A stretch of 64,000 nucleotides of DNA from contig NZ_JADJDO010000001.1 in the NCBI RefSeq assembly GCF_016702655.1, positions 124,001-188,000 of the forward strand, written 5' to 3'. Source of the DNA: Ideonella sp. (GTDB taxonomy: Bacteria > Pseudomonadota > Gammaproteobacteria > Burkholderiales > Burkholderiaceae_C). Within the stretch, counting starts at the first letter, position 1. Each line of letters opens with the position of its first letter. Below are positions 24,028-37,159 of the stretch, piece after piece. Made by a program: the position numbers and the translations under genes. The notes beneath the pieces were generated by a model, which worked only from the letters and a program-made list of their open reading frames with translations, ran no database searches and was not told the DNA's origin.

Positions 24028-26880
24028 GTGCACGCGCTCCTCTTCACCGACGTGGTCGACAGCACGCGCATTGCCGAGGCGCTCGGCGATGAGGGCATGG
24101 CATCGGTTTCGGCAGCGCACGACCGCGCCGCACGCGAACTGCTCGCGACCTGGCGCGGGCGCGAGATCGACAAGTCCGACGGCATGCTGCTGCTCTTCGA
24201 GCGCGCCGCAGATGCGATCGGATTCGCGATCGCCTTCCACCGTGCGCTCGCCGACCTCGGCCTGCCGCTGCAGACGCGCGCCGGCATCCATTTCGCGCAG
24301 GTGACGCTCAGCCCCAACCCCAGCGACGCGGTCGCCCGTGGCGCGAAGCCGCTCGAGGTGCGAGGCATCGCCGTGTCGCAGGCGGCGCGCATCATGGCCG
24401 TCGCGCGGGGCGGCCAGACGCTGATCAGCACCGAGGCGCTGTCCGCTTCCGGCGTCGATCTCCGGCAGGTGCGGTCGCACGGCCACTGGATGCTCAAGGG
24501 CATCGCCGAGCCGATCGAACTGTTCGAGGTGATTGCACCGGGCGGCACCTTCCAGGCGCCGGACGATGTGACCAAGGCCTATCGCGTCGTGCGCCGCGCC
24601 GACGGCTGGGCGCCGGTGCGCGAGATCGCGAACAGCCTGCCTGCCGAACGCGACGACTTCGTCGGGCGCGGCGCTGCGCTGCACGACCTGGTGCAACTCA
24701 TGGACCACGGCGCGCGGCTGATTTCCATCGTCGGCATCGGGGGCACCGGCAAGACGCGGATCGCGGTTCGGTTCGCGCGTTCCTGCCTTGGCGACTTCCC
24801 CGGCGGCGTGTGGTTCTGCGATCTCTCGTCGGCGCGCAACCTGGATGGCGTGCACTTCGCAGTCGCCCAAGGCCTGGGCATCCAGCTTGGGACCGCCGAT
24901 CCAGCCAGCCAGATCGCCGAGGCGATCGCAAGGCGCGGCGCATGCCTGGTGATCCTGGACAATCTGGAACAGGTCGCGCCGCTTGCGCAGCGCACGCTGG
25001 GGCAATGGCTGGATCGTGCCCCGCAGGCGCGCTTCGTCGTCACCACGCGCATCGTGCTCGGGCTCGCCGGCGAATCCGTGTTCGACCTGCCGCCACTCGA
25101 CGACGTCGAGGCGACCCAACTCTTCCTGCTGCGCGCGCGTACCGCGCAGCGGGCGTTTGCGCCCGATACCTCGGACCGCGAGGCCGTCGCCGCACTGGCA
25201 AGGCGCCTCGACGGCCTTCCGCTGGCGATCGAACTGGCCGCCGCCCGCGTGCGCGTGATGCCGCCCAAGCAGTTGCTGCAACGCATGGGCCGGCGCTTCG
25301 AACTGCTGACGTCGCACAACGGAAGGCCCGATCGTCAGGCTACCTTGCGCGCGATGCTGGACTGGTCCTGGGATCTGCTCGACGACGCCGAGCGCGCGGC
25401 GCTGGCGCAGCTCGCGATCTTCCAGGGCAGCTTCGACTTGTACGCGTTCGAGGCCGTCGTCGAATTGCCGCCCGACAGGGTGTCGCTCGACCTGCTGGCC
25501 TCGCTCGTCGACAAGAGCCTGGTGCGCGCGCTCGAGGGCTACCGCTTCAGCTTGTTGGAAACGGTGCGCGACTACGCGACCGTGCAGCTTGCCGCGCTGC
25601 CGGCCGCGTCGGTCGATGCGGCCGGACTGCGCGCGCGTCACTGGCGTCACTTCGCCGCGCTCGACGAGCCAGGTGCGGTTGCGGCACGCTTCGCCGACCT
25701 CGAGAACCTGGTCGCGGCCTGTCGCGCTGCCTGCGCGGACGGCGAGCCGGCTGCCGCGGTCCGCTGCCTCGTCAACGCCTGGGTCACGCTGAACCTGACC
25801 GGCCCTTACCGCGTCGCGGTCGAGTTGGCCGGCGAAGTCGTGGCGATGCCCGGGCTGCCCGACGCCGACGCAGCGCTCGCGCACTGGGTGCTCGGCAACG
25901 CCTTTCTGGCTCTCGGTCAGAGCGACGCCTCGCGCAAGCAGTTTCAGCTCGGTCTCGCTCGCATCGACCCGAATGTGCCGACCGAGGCCGGCGCCCGGCT
26001 GCACACCGCCTTCGGAACGCAACTGGTGTTGGGTGGCGAACCGGCGGCCGCCCAGGCCGAGCTCGAGTGCGCCGTGCGCGATGCCCGCGCCCTCGGAAAC
26101 ACCGCGTTGCACGCCCAGGCGCTTAACGCGCAGGGCTTCCTGCTGGACCACCAGTCGCGCGTCGAAGAGGCCCTCGGCGTATACCAGAAGTCTCTCGAGC
26201 TGGCGGTCGCGAGCGGCAACCGGCACCTGGAAGGCGCGCTGCTCGGCAACCTCGGCGGGATGCACTACGACCTCGGCGAACTCGACGAGGCGCGCGCACT
26301 CTACGAGCGATCGCTTGCGATCGCCGAGGAGTTGGGCGACCGCGCGCGACAGGGCAATGCCTGCAGCAATCTCGGGCTGCTCCTGCTCGACCTGGGACTT
26401 CTGGACGCGGCGCGTGGGCGACTCGAGCAGGCCCATGCGCTGGCGCGCAGCTCCGGCAACGCGCGTCTGGAGTACATGGTCGGGTGCAACCTGGGCATCC
26501 TGCTCGCCGAACAGGGGCGCCTGCCCGAGGCCGAAGCCCGGTTCGCCGCCGCCGTCGCAGCCGCGGCGAACGCCGAGGACCGGCGCGCGGAGGGCCAGTT
26601 CCGCGGCTATCTCGCGATCACGCTCGCCCGCCAGGGCCGGCTCGCCCAGGCGCGCGAACAAGTCGCAGCGGGCGAACAGGCGCTGCGCACGCTCTCCGAC
26701 CGGCTCGGCCTCGCGCTGCTCAGCTGCGACCGTGCGGAGGTCGAGTGGCTCGCCGGCGAGGCGGCAGCGTCGCGCCATGCGCACGCGCTGGCGTCCGCCG
26801 TCGCGGACGAACTGGCCTGCGGAGAGGAGTCGGAACTCCGGCGCCGGCTGCAGCGCGTCGCGGCGCGGCTGGACGCCTGA
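24028..26880 (+). CDS. class III cyclase-like / STAND ATPase / TPR regulator
   Basis: A 950-residue three-part protein. Residues 1 to about 170 form a class III nucleotidyl cyclase-like domain with FTDVVDST (metal Asp) and a second metal-type Asp in KSDGMLLLF. The usual transition-state Asn before AAR is Ser here (AVSQAARI), so activity is doubtful. Residues about 200-520 are a STAND-type ATPase with Walker A GIGGTGKTR near residue 236, Walker B CLVILDNLE near residue 306 and LPLAIELAAAR. From about residue 610 onward there are TPR-like repeats. The start is GTG with AAGGA six bases upstream. Such proteins usually act as signal-gated regulators. No DNA-binding domain is seen. It is divergent from leuC. 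Confidence 0.85.
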   Translation: MHALLFTDVVDSTRIAEALGDEGMASVSAAHDRAARELLATWRGREIDKSDGMLLLFERAADAIGFAIAFHRALADLGLPLQTRAGIHFAQVTLSPNPSDAVARGAKPLEVRGIAVSQAARIMAVARGGQTLISTEALSASGVDLRQVRSHGHWMLKGIAEPIELFEVIAPGGTFQAPDDVTKAYRVVRRADGWAPVREIANSLPAERDDFVGRGAALHDLVQLMDHGARLISIVGIGGTGKTRIAVRFARSCLGDFPGGVWFCDLSSARNLDGVHFAVAQGLGIQLGTADPASQIAEAIARRGACLVILDNLEQVAPLAQRTLGQWLDRAPQARFVVTTRIVLGLAGESVFDLPPLDDVEATQLFLLRARTAQRAFAPDTSDREAVAALARRLDGLPLAIELAAARVRVMPPKQLLQRMGRRFELLTSHNGRPDRQATLRAMLDWSWDLLDDAERAALAQLAIFQGSFDLYAFEAVVELPPDRVSLDLLASLVDKSLVRALEGYRFSLLETVRDYATVQLAALPAASVDAAGLRARHWRHFAALDEPGAVAARFADLENLVAACRAACADGEPAAAVRCLVNAWVTLNLTGPYRVAVELAGEVVAMPGLPDADAALAHWVLGNAFLALGQSDASRKQFQLGLARIDPNVPTEAGARLHTAFGTQLVLGGEPAAAQAELECAVRDARALGNTALHAQALNAQGFLLDHQSRVEEALGVYQKSLELAVASGNRHLEGALLGNLGGMHYDLGELDEARALYERSLAIAEELGDRARQGNACSNLGLLLLDLGLLDAARGRLEQAHALARSSGNARLEYMVGCNLGILLAEQGRLPEAEARFAAAVAAAANAEDRRAEGQFRGYLAITLARQGRLAQAREQVAAGEQALRTLSDRLGLALLSCDRAEVEWLAGEAAASRHAHALASAVADELACGEESELRRRLQRVAARLDA

Positions 26881-26968
26881 ATCTCACCGGGAGCCGCCTG
26901 CCTGCCGCGGAGGCTCGTTGATCCTCAAGGAATGCAGCTTGCGTACAGCCCCTGCCTGCCTGGGTCGC

Positions 26969-27574
26969 TCAGATGTTGGCGATCTTCGGATCGACCGCGG
27001 CGCATAGCTCTTCAAGACCCGACGGCCCCCAGAGGATGACCGGCAGGTAGGTCGCGCTCGCGCCGAACCTGTTGCGCAGCGTCCAGGTGTGGAATCGGCG
27101 CTTGTTCACGATGCCAACAGAACCATCTCCAATCTTGCCCCAACGGTCGACCTGATTGTGTTGATTGACCGTGAGGACGATGCCCGCGTCGTCATGAAAG
27201 GCCAAGTCCTTGCTGACACCATTGCCGACGAGCGAGTCGTGGCTCAGCCTCCAGCGGATTCGCCTCTTGTTGTTCTGGTCGGCTGAAGTCTCCGTCGCGA
27301 CCTGCACATCAGGCGCAACGGCGACGCAGTAATCCTTACCACCAACGCTGAGCGTCATCATTTCAATCGTACAGAAGAGCTGATCCGCGGTGCAGGTCTT
27401 CGCCGAGCGAGCGAGATCCACCATCCGCGCGAGCAGCGCTGGATCGATGATCTTGAGCATTCGCGATTCGTCGCCAGGCTTGGAGCCTGCGCCCCCGCCC
27501 TTGTCCTGTGCACATGCCGCCACCGCGATCAGGAGCACCACCCAGGGCACCGCTCGCCACGTCGATCGCTTCAT
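26969..27574 (-). CDS. putative lipoprotein of unknown function
   Basis: A 201-residue protein with a signal peptide and a possible lipobox ending at Cys near residue 21 (LLIAVAAC). The mature part is polar, with paired cysteines (KTCTADQLFC and DYCVAV) and a C-terminal Cys. I do not recognise a family. The start ATG overlaps the stop of the upstream VOC gene (ATGA), so it may be co-expressed with the propionate cluster. Its codon use is less GC-biased than its neighbours', which may point to later acquisition. Confidence 0.65.
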   Translation of the reverse strand: MKRSTWRAVPWVVLLIAVAACAQDKGGGAGSKPGDESRMLKIIDPALLARMVDLARSAKTCTADQLFCTIEMMTLSVGGKDYCVAVAPDVQVATETSADQNNKRRIRWRLSHDSLVGNGVSKDLAFHDDAGIVLTVNQHNQVDRWGKIGDGSVGIVNKRRFHTWTLRNRFGASATYLPVILWGPSGLEELCAAVDPKIANI

Positions 27575-28149
27575 GCTGCCTCCCTTGCACTGGGTTGAGG
27601 GCCGGGCGCGCTGCGCCACTGCGCCGGTCCGCGCATCGTAGCGGCGCAAACGAGCTGCGCCATCCCCAATTCAGTGCCTGCCGAGTGCGGCCACCACCTC
27701 CCCGGCGCCTGCACGAACTCGATCAGCACCCCTTCGCCGCCGATCGGAAAATCGTCGCTCGCCTTCGGGTGGATGAAGCAGATGTCGTAGCCCGACGCGC
27801 CCTTGCGGATGCCGCCCGGCGCAAAGCGCACGCCATGCGCCGTCATCCACGCGACGGCCGCCGGCAGGTCGTCGACCCACAGTCCGACGTGATTCAGCGG
27901 CGTCGCATGCACCGCCGGCTTCTTGTCCGGGTCCAGCGGTTGCATCAGATCCACCTCGACCGCCGCCGGCCCGCGGCCGAGTTCGCACACGTCCTCGTCG
28001 ACGTTCTCGCGTGCGGAGACGAAGTTGCTCTTCACCGTCAGGCCGAAGATGTCGACCCACAGCGCGCGCAGGCGCTGCTTGTCGGGGCCGCCGATGGCGA
28101 TCTGCTGGATGCCGAGGATGCGAAACGGCTTCTTGTCGTCGTCGTTCAT
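27571..28149 (-). CDS. VOC/glyoxalase-fold protein, candidate methylmalonyl-CoA epimerase
   Basis: A 192-residue vicinal-oxygen-chelate protein with two beta-alpha-beta-beta-beta modules (ILGIQQIAIGGPD near residue 11; LNHVGLWVDDLP near residue 85). The first module has Gln where the usual metal-binding His of epimerases lies. The His in LNHVGLW and the Glu in GVLIEFVQ are kept, as is a Glu/Asp pair in VEVDLMQP. Its place next to pccA and the mcm group suggests it interconverts (R)- and (S)-methylmalonyl-CoA, which the pathway needs, but a lactoylglutathione-lyase-like role cannot be excluded. The C-terminal 30 residues are low-complexity. Confidence 0.72.
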   Translation of the reverse strand: MNDDDKKPFRILGIQQIAIGGPDKQRLRALWVDIFGLTVKSNFVSARENVDEDVCELGRGPAAVEVDLMQPLDPDKKPAVHATPLNHVGLWVDDLPAAVAWMTAHGVRFAPGGIRKGASGYDICFIHPKASDDFPIGGEGVLIEFVQAPGRWWPHSAGTELGMAQLVCAATMRGPAQWRSAPGPQPSAREAA

Positions 28150-28157
28150 GGCCGTCC

Positions 28158-30188
<2,031 letters not shown>

Positions 30189-30209
30189 GTGCTTCCTCCA
30201 TCGGGTCGA

Positions 30210-30434
30210 TCAGAACCTTGCAGAACATCGCTGGGCTCCAGTGAAGAGTTCATTCAGTTGCGCGAAGGACACCGCTGCACAGCCGCTGGCCGCCATGTCC
30301 ACCCGCCCCAGCGCCGTGAAGCTCGGCTCGCCGAATTCGGGGAGCACCATCGGTTCGCCCAAGTCGATCTCGGTGGCATCGGCCGCCAGATGCTGGCCGC
30401 CGATCTGCGCGATGAAGTCGTGAAGGGGGGCCAT
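30210..30434 (-). CDS. small unknown protein following the vapC-like gene
   Basis: A 74-residue open frame that starts four bases after the PIN-protein stop and ends 21 bases before pccA. The composition looks protein-like (IDLGEPMVLPEFGEPSFTAL) and third positions are strongly G/C, as in real genes here. I recognise no domain, signal or membrane segment. It could be a third member of the toxin-antitoxin cassette, a remnant of whatever lay between pccB and pccA, or a coupled filler frame. Confidence 0.5.
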   Translation of the reverse strand: MAPLHDFIAQIGGQHLAADATEIDLGEPMVLPEFGEPSFTALGRVDMAASGCAAVSFAQLNELFTGAQRCSARF

Positions 30435-30438
30435 GGAT

Positions 30439-30834
30439 TCAGGGCACCAGCGTCATGCCCGCCGCCTTCGCCGCACCGGTATCGAAGGTCATGGTGACCG
30501 GGCACCCTGCGGCGGCGCCGATGCGCTCGATCAGCGCGTCGGCAAAGTCGGCACCGGCCGTGCCGAAGCGCTTGAGCGCCCGCGTGACAAGGTCCGCGTG
30601 GTCGATGGCCAGTTCCTTGCTGTGCAGCAGGGTCTCGAGCACCGTCGCCACCTGCGCGCGCACCAGACCGTAGCTGCCAGACAGCACCCACACGAGTTCC
30701 ACCAGCGTCACCACGGACACGAAGCCCGGCTCCTCGGCGCTGAGCGACTCGATCAGCCGTGTCGCCCGAGGCGACTGGCGAGGATCGTCCTGCATCACGT
30801 AGCGCACCAGCACGTTGGTGTCCAGGCCGGTCAC
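30439..30834 (-). CDS. vapC: PIN-domain ribonuclease toxin (VapC-type)
   Basis: A 131-residue PIN protein with the four expected acidic positions: Asp in GLDTNVLVRY at the N-terminus, Glu in VTLVELVW near residue 48, Asp in GADFADALI near residue 100 and Asp in TFDTGAAK near residue 120. VapC toxins cut tRNA or rRNA when the antitoxin is lost. The start is taken as GTG at 30834 because it overlaps the antitoxin stop (GTGA) and gives the normal PIN N-terminus. The pair lies inside the propionate operon. Confidence 0.88.
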   Translation of the reverse strand: MTGLDTNVLVRYVMQDDPRQSPRATRLIESLSAEEPGFVSVVTLVELVWVLSGSYGLVRAQVATVLETLLHSKELAIDHADLVTRALKRFGTAGADFADALIERIGAAAGCPVTMTFDTGAAKAAGMTLVP

Positions 30835-31121
30835 TTGCTGCGCCCTCCGCGGGCGGCCGCTGCGGGAGCGCCGCCGCGCAGGTCGGCCGAGGCTCCGCGC
30901 TCGGCGATGGTCCGGTTCATTTCCTCGATGGACACGGTGCGCGCGGGCTTGCCGAACATGCCCTTGAGTTCGCGCACCGATCGCGTGGCGGCGACGATCT
31001 GGAACCGTCCCGGTTCGATTTGCACGAACTCCACGCGATCGCCCGTGCGCAAATTGAGCAGACGACGCACCTCCGCCGGAATCGTGATCTGGCCCTTGCT
31101 GGTGAGGGTGGCGGTGGTCAT
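30831..31121 (-). CDS. vapB: AbrB/MazE-fold antitoxin (VapB-type)
   Basis: A 96-residue protein with an N-terminal SpoVT/AbrB swapped-hairpin DNA-binding domain (LTSKGQITIPAEVRRLLNLR, then GDRVEFVQIEPGRFQI). The C-terminal half, which would bind the toxin, is basic and Ala/Gly-rich. Antitoxin first, toxin second, with a 4-base overlap, is the classic order. A palindrome 20-37 bases upstream of its ATG is the likely autoregulatory operator. Confidence 0.88.
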   Translation of the reverse strand: MTTATLTSKGQITIPAEVRRLLNLRTGDRVEFVQIEPGRFQIVAATRSVRELKGMFGKPARTVSIEEMNRTIAERGASADLRGGAPAAAARGGRSK

Positions 31122-31140
31122 CGATGGTCTCCAAGGATTG

Positions 31141-31158
31141 CCTTACCTAATTGTAAGG
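31141..31158. promoter_or_regulatory. palindromic operator candidate upstream of vapB
   Basis: A perfect inverted repeat, CCTTAC-N6-GTAAGG with an AT-rich centre (CTAATT), lies 20-37 bp before the vapB start in an otherwise GC-rich gap. Antitoxins with AbrB folds repress their own operons at such sites. Confidence 0.6.
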
Positions 31159-31240
31159 AATTGCGGTACGGGCTGGTCAGTGCGCTGCCCGGAGCCGGTA
31201 AGGTCCGTCGTGCGGAACGCCCCACAGGCGCCCCACCCGC

Positions 31241-32773
<1,533 letters not shown>

Positions 32774-32804
32774 CTCGGGTCTCCTTCGTGGGTTTGTGCG
32801 TCCG

Positions 32805-33818
32805 TCAGTTCGTCAGGTCGAGCAGGCGGCGCGCAGCCACCGATGCCGCAAGCCGCCCCGCCCGGACCTCGTCGGTCACGCCCGGCAGCGCTGCACGCAC
32901 CGCCGGATGGTCGTTGAAGCGCTGGTGCAGGCCGGCCTCGATGCGCTCCCACATCCAGTCGCGGTCCTGCGCATGGCGGCGCGCCGCGAAGCGCCCGCCG
33001 GCCTCCTGCAGCGCGCGAAAGCGCGTCACGGCCCGCCAGAAATCGTCGATGCCTGTTGCCCTGAGCGCGCTCAGTTGCAGCACCTGCGGCTGCCACTGCG
33101 TGGCGTCGTGCGCCGCGTGGCCCGCGTGGCCGTGCTGGCCGACGAGGCGCAGCGACGAGGTGATCTGCGCCCGCGCCCGCGTTGCCGCCGCTTCGTCGAG
33201 GTCGGCCTTGTTGATCACGACGAGGTCGGCAAGCTCCATCACGCCGCGCTTGATCGCCTGCAACTCGTCGCCCGCGTTGGGCAGCTGCAGCAGCACGAAC
33301 AGGTCGGTCATGCCGGCGACCGCGGTCTCGCTCTGGCCCACGCCGACCGTCTCGACGATCACGATGTCGAAGCCCGCCGCCTCGCAGACGAGCATCGCCT
33401 CGCGCGTGCTGGCCGCCACGCCGCCGAGCGTGCCCGAGGCGGGGCTCGGCCGGATGTAGGCGCGCTCGTCGGCCGAGAGCTTCTCCATGCGCGTCTTGTC
33501 GCCGAGGATCGAGCCGCCCGACAGGCTCGACGACGGGTCGACCGCGAGCACCGCGACGCGGTGGCCCTGCCCGATCAGGAACAGGCCGAGCGCCTCGATG
33601 AAGGTGCTCTTGCCCACGCCGGGCACGCCGCTGATGCCGATGCGCAGCGACTGCCCTGCATGGGGGAGCAGCGCATTGAGCAACGCATCGGCGCGCGCCC
33701 GATGGTCGGCGCGCGTCGATTCGAGCAGCGTGATCGCCTTCGCGATCGCGCGCCGCTGCGCTGCGCCAGGCGCCGTGCGCAAGGCGTCGAGCAGCGGCTG
33801 GTCTGCCGGATCGATCAT
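32805..33818 (-). CDS. meaB: methylmalonyl-CoA mutase-associated GTPase
   Basis: A 337-residue G3E P-loop GTPase (MeaB/ArgK) that loads and protects the adenosylcobalamin cofactor of methylmalonyl-CoA mutase. It has the P-loop GVPGVGKSTFIEAL near residue 60, the switch region DPSSSLSGGSILGDKTRM near residue 90 and the NKAD base-recognition motif near residue 205. ATG at 33818 was chosen since the frame upstream enters the terminal repeat of the intergenic element. Confidence 0.95.
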   Translation of the reverse strand: MIDPADQPLLDALRTAPGAAQRRAIAKAITLLESTRADHRARADALLNALLPHAGQSLRIGISGVPGVGKSTFIEALGLFLIGQGHRVAVLAVDPSSSLSGGSILGDKTRMEKLSADERAYIRPSPASGTLGGVAASTREAMLVCEAAGFDIVIVETVGVGQSETAVAGMTDLFVLLQLPNAGDELQAIKRGVMELADLVVINKADLDEAAATRARAQITSSLRLVGQHGHAGHAAHDATQWQPQVLQLSALRATGIDDFWRAVTRFRALQEAGGRFAARRHAQDRDWMWERIEAGLHQRFNDHPAVRAALPGVTDEVRAGRLAASVAARRLLDLTN

Positions 33819-33843
33819 GGCAGTCGCGTCGGACCCGGGATCA

Positions 33844-34105
33844 GAGCCTGTGAAGCAATGGATCACGCCCGCGCCGGGGCGGCCGAGGGGCCAGACGTAG
33901 GCGCGACGCGCGGCCCAGGCTGGCCGCCTGGGCAAGCGGCGCAACACCCGCCTGGCCCCTCGGGTGCCCCGGCCCATCGGGTTGGGCCCACAACGGGCCC
34001 ACTCGGCGTTGCAGCGCTTGCCCGCACGTCAGTGCGGGTGGCGCGCTGCGCCTTGATTGGGCCCGTTGTGGGGCCAACGCGGGTGCGATCCATTGCTTCA
34101 CAGGC

Positions 34106-34107
<2 letters not shown>
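33844..34107. repeat. 264-bp MITE-like element with 21-bp perfect terminal inverted repeats
   Basis: The ends 33844-33864 and 34087-34107 are perfect 21-bp inverted copies (starting GAGCCTGTGAAGC). A second internal inverted pair lies near 33983-34001 and 34058-34077 (TTGGGCCC type). There is no transposase. The right end reaches into the mcm stop codon. On the minus strand a 76-codon frame starts inside one terminal repeat (ATG 34093, 12 bases after the mcm stop) and ends at the other (TGA 33863). It is Gly/Pro/Ala-rich with a repeated VGPT motif. I see no clear target-site duplication. Confidence 0.75.
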
Positions 34108-36262
<2,155 letters not shown>

Positions 36263-36364
36263 CGTCGTCTCCTCATGCTCGGGCGCTGCGTCGCTGGCCG
36301 GGTGTCGTGGATGCGGCACGATGTTCGCTCGCCGCAGCCGGGTTCGCTTGCCGTTCCGCCTCAG

Positions 36365-36378
36365 TTATGCATAATTAT
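36365..36378. promoter_or_regulatory. AT-rich palindromic operator candidate between mcm and gntR
   Basis: TTATGCATAA (36365-36374), overlapped by ATAATTAT (36371-36378), forms a palindromic AT-rich island in the 167-bp divergent gap, where the surroundings are strongly GC-rich. FadR-family regulators bind short AT-rich palindromes of this kind, so the adjacent regulator may control itself and mcm here. The -10 element of one promoter may also overlap it. Confidence 0.5.
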
Positions 36379-36429
36379 AAATTCAAAACTCACACGAAAC
36401 TGACACCTTTGCGCCCGAAGCGTTCAAGC

Positions 36430-37137
36430 ATGCCGCGCATCGCCACCACCGCGCCGGCACAGCCTGTGGCTGCGGGGGCAATGCCGTCGCTCGCCCGGCG
36501 CGCGCTCTACCTCGACGTGGCCGAGCGTCTGCGCGAACAGATCTTCAGCCGCCGCCTCGAGCCCGGCAGCTGGATCGACGAGCAGCGCATTGCCGCCGAG
36601 TACGGCATCAGCCGCACGCCGCTGCGCGAGGCGTTGAAGGTGTTGGCCGTCGAAGGCCTGGTGACGATGAAGCCACGCCGCGGCGCCTACGTCACCGAGA
36701 CCTCGGTCGACGACGTGCGCCAGGTCTATCACCTGCTCGGGCTGCTCGAGAGCGACGCGGCGGCAACCGTGGCTGCGTGCGCGACACCCGCGCAACGCGC
36801 CGAGCTCGCGGCCCTGCACGAGCAGCTCGAGCGCGAGGTCGGCCGGCGCGAGGCCTTCTTCGCCGTCAACGAGCGCATCCACATGGCGCTGCTGCGCGTG
36901 GCCGGCAACCGTTGGGCCGAGCAGATGGTGACGGACCTGCGCAAGGTCATGAAGCTCAACCGCCACCACTCGCTGTTCAAGCAGGGCCGCATCGACGAGT
37001 CGCTGGCCGAACACCGTGCGCTGATGCAAGCCATCGCCGCGCGCGACGGCCAAGCCGCAGCGCGCCTGATGCGCGCCCACTTCGACAGCGGGCTCGGCGC
37101 CGCAGCGGCCGTCACGCCATCGGCGGCGCCGGCCTGA
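36430..37137 (+). CDS. GntR-family transcriptional regulator, FadR subfamily
   Basis: A 235-residue regulator. The N-terminal winged helix-turn-helix (LREQIFSRRLEPGSWIDEQRIAAEYGISRTPLREALK, in parts) is followed by a FCD ligand domain with metal-type residues in NERIHMALLRVAGN and EHRALMQAIAARD. It faces mcm across an AT-rich palindrome, so control of the propionate genes by a pathway acid or CoA ester is likely but not shown. The start at 36430 is the first ATG giving a compact N-terminus. Confidence 0.85.
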   Translation: MPRIATTAPAQPVAAGAMPSLARRALYLDVAERLREQIFSRRLEPGSWIDEQRIAAEYGISRTPLREALKVLAVEGLVTMKPRRGAYVTETSVDDVRQVYHLLGLLESDAAATVAACATPAQRAELAALHEQLEREVGRREAFFAVNERIHMALLRVAGNRWAEQMVTDLRKVMKLNRHHSLFKQGRIDESLAEHRALMQAIAARDGQAAARLMRAHFDSGLGAAAAVTPSAAPA

Positions 37138-37159
37138 TCAAGCGCCGGGCGCGGCCGCG

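Noticed and set aside
23995..26784. Minus-strand 929-codon frame
   Set aside because: Antisense shadow of the cyclase/STAND/TPR gene, with Arg/His-rich composition and no motifs.
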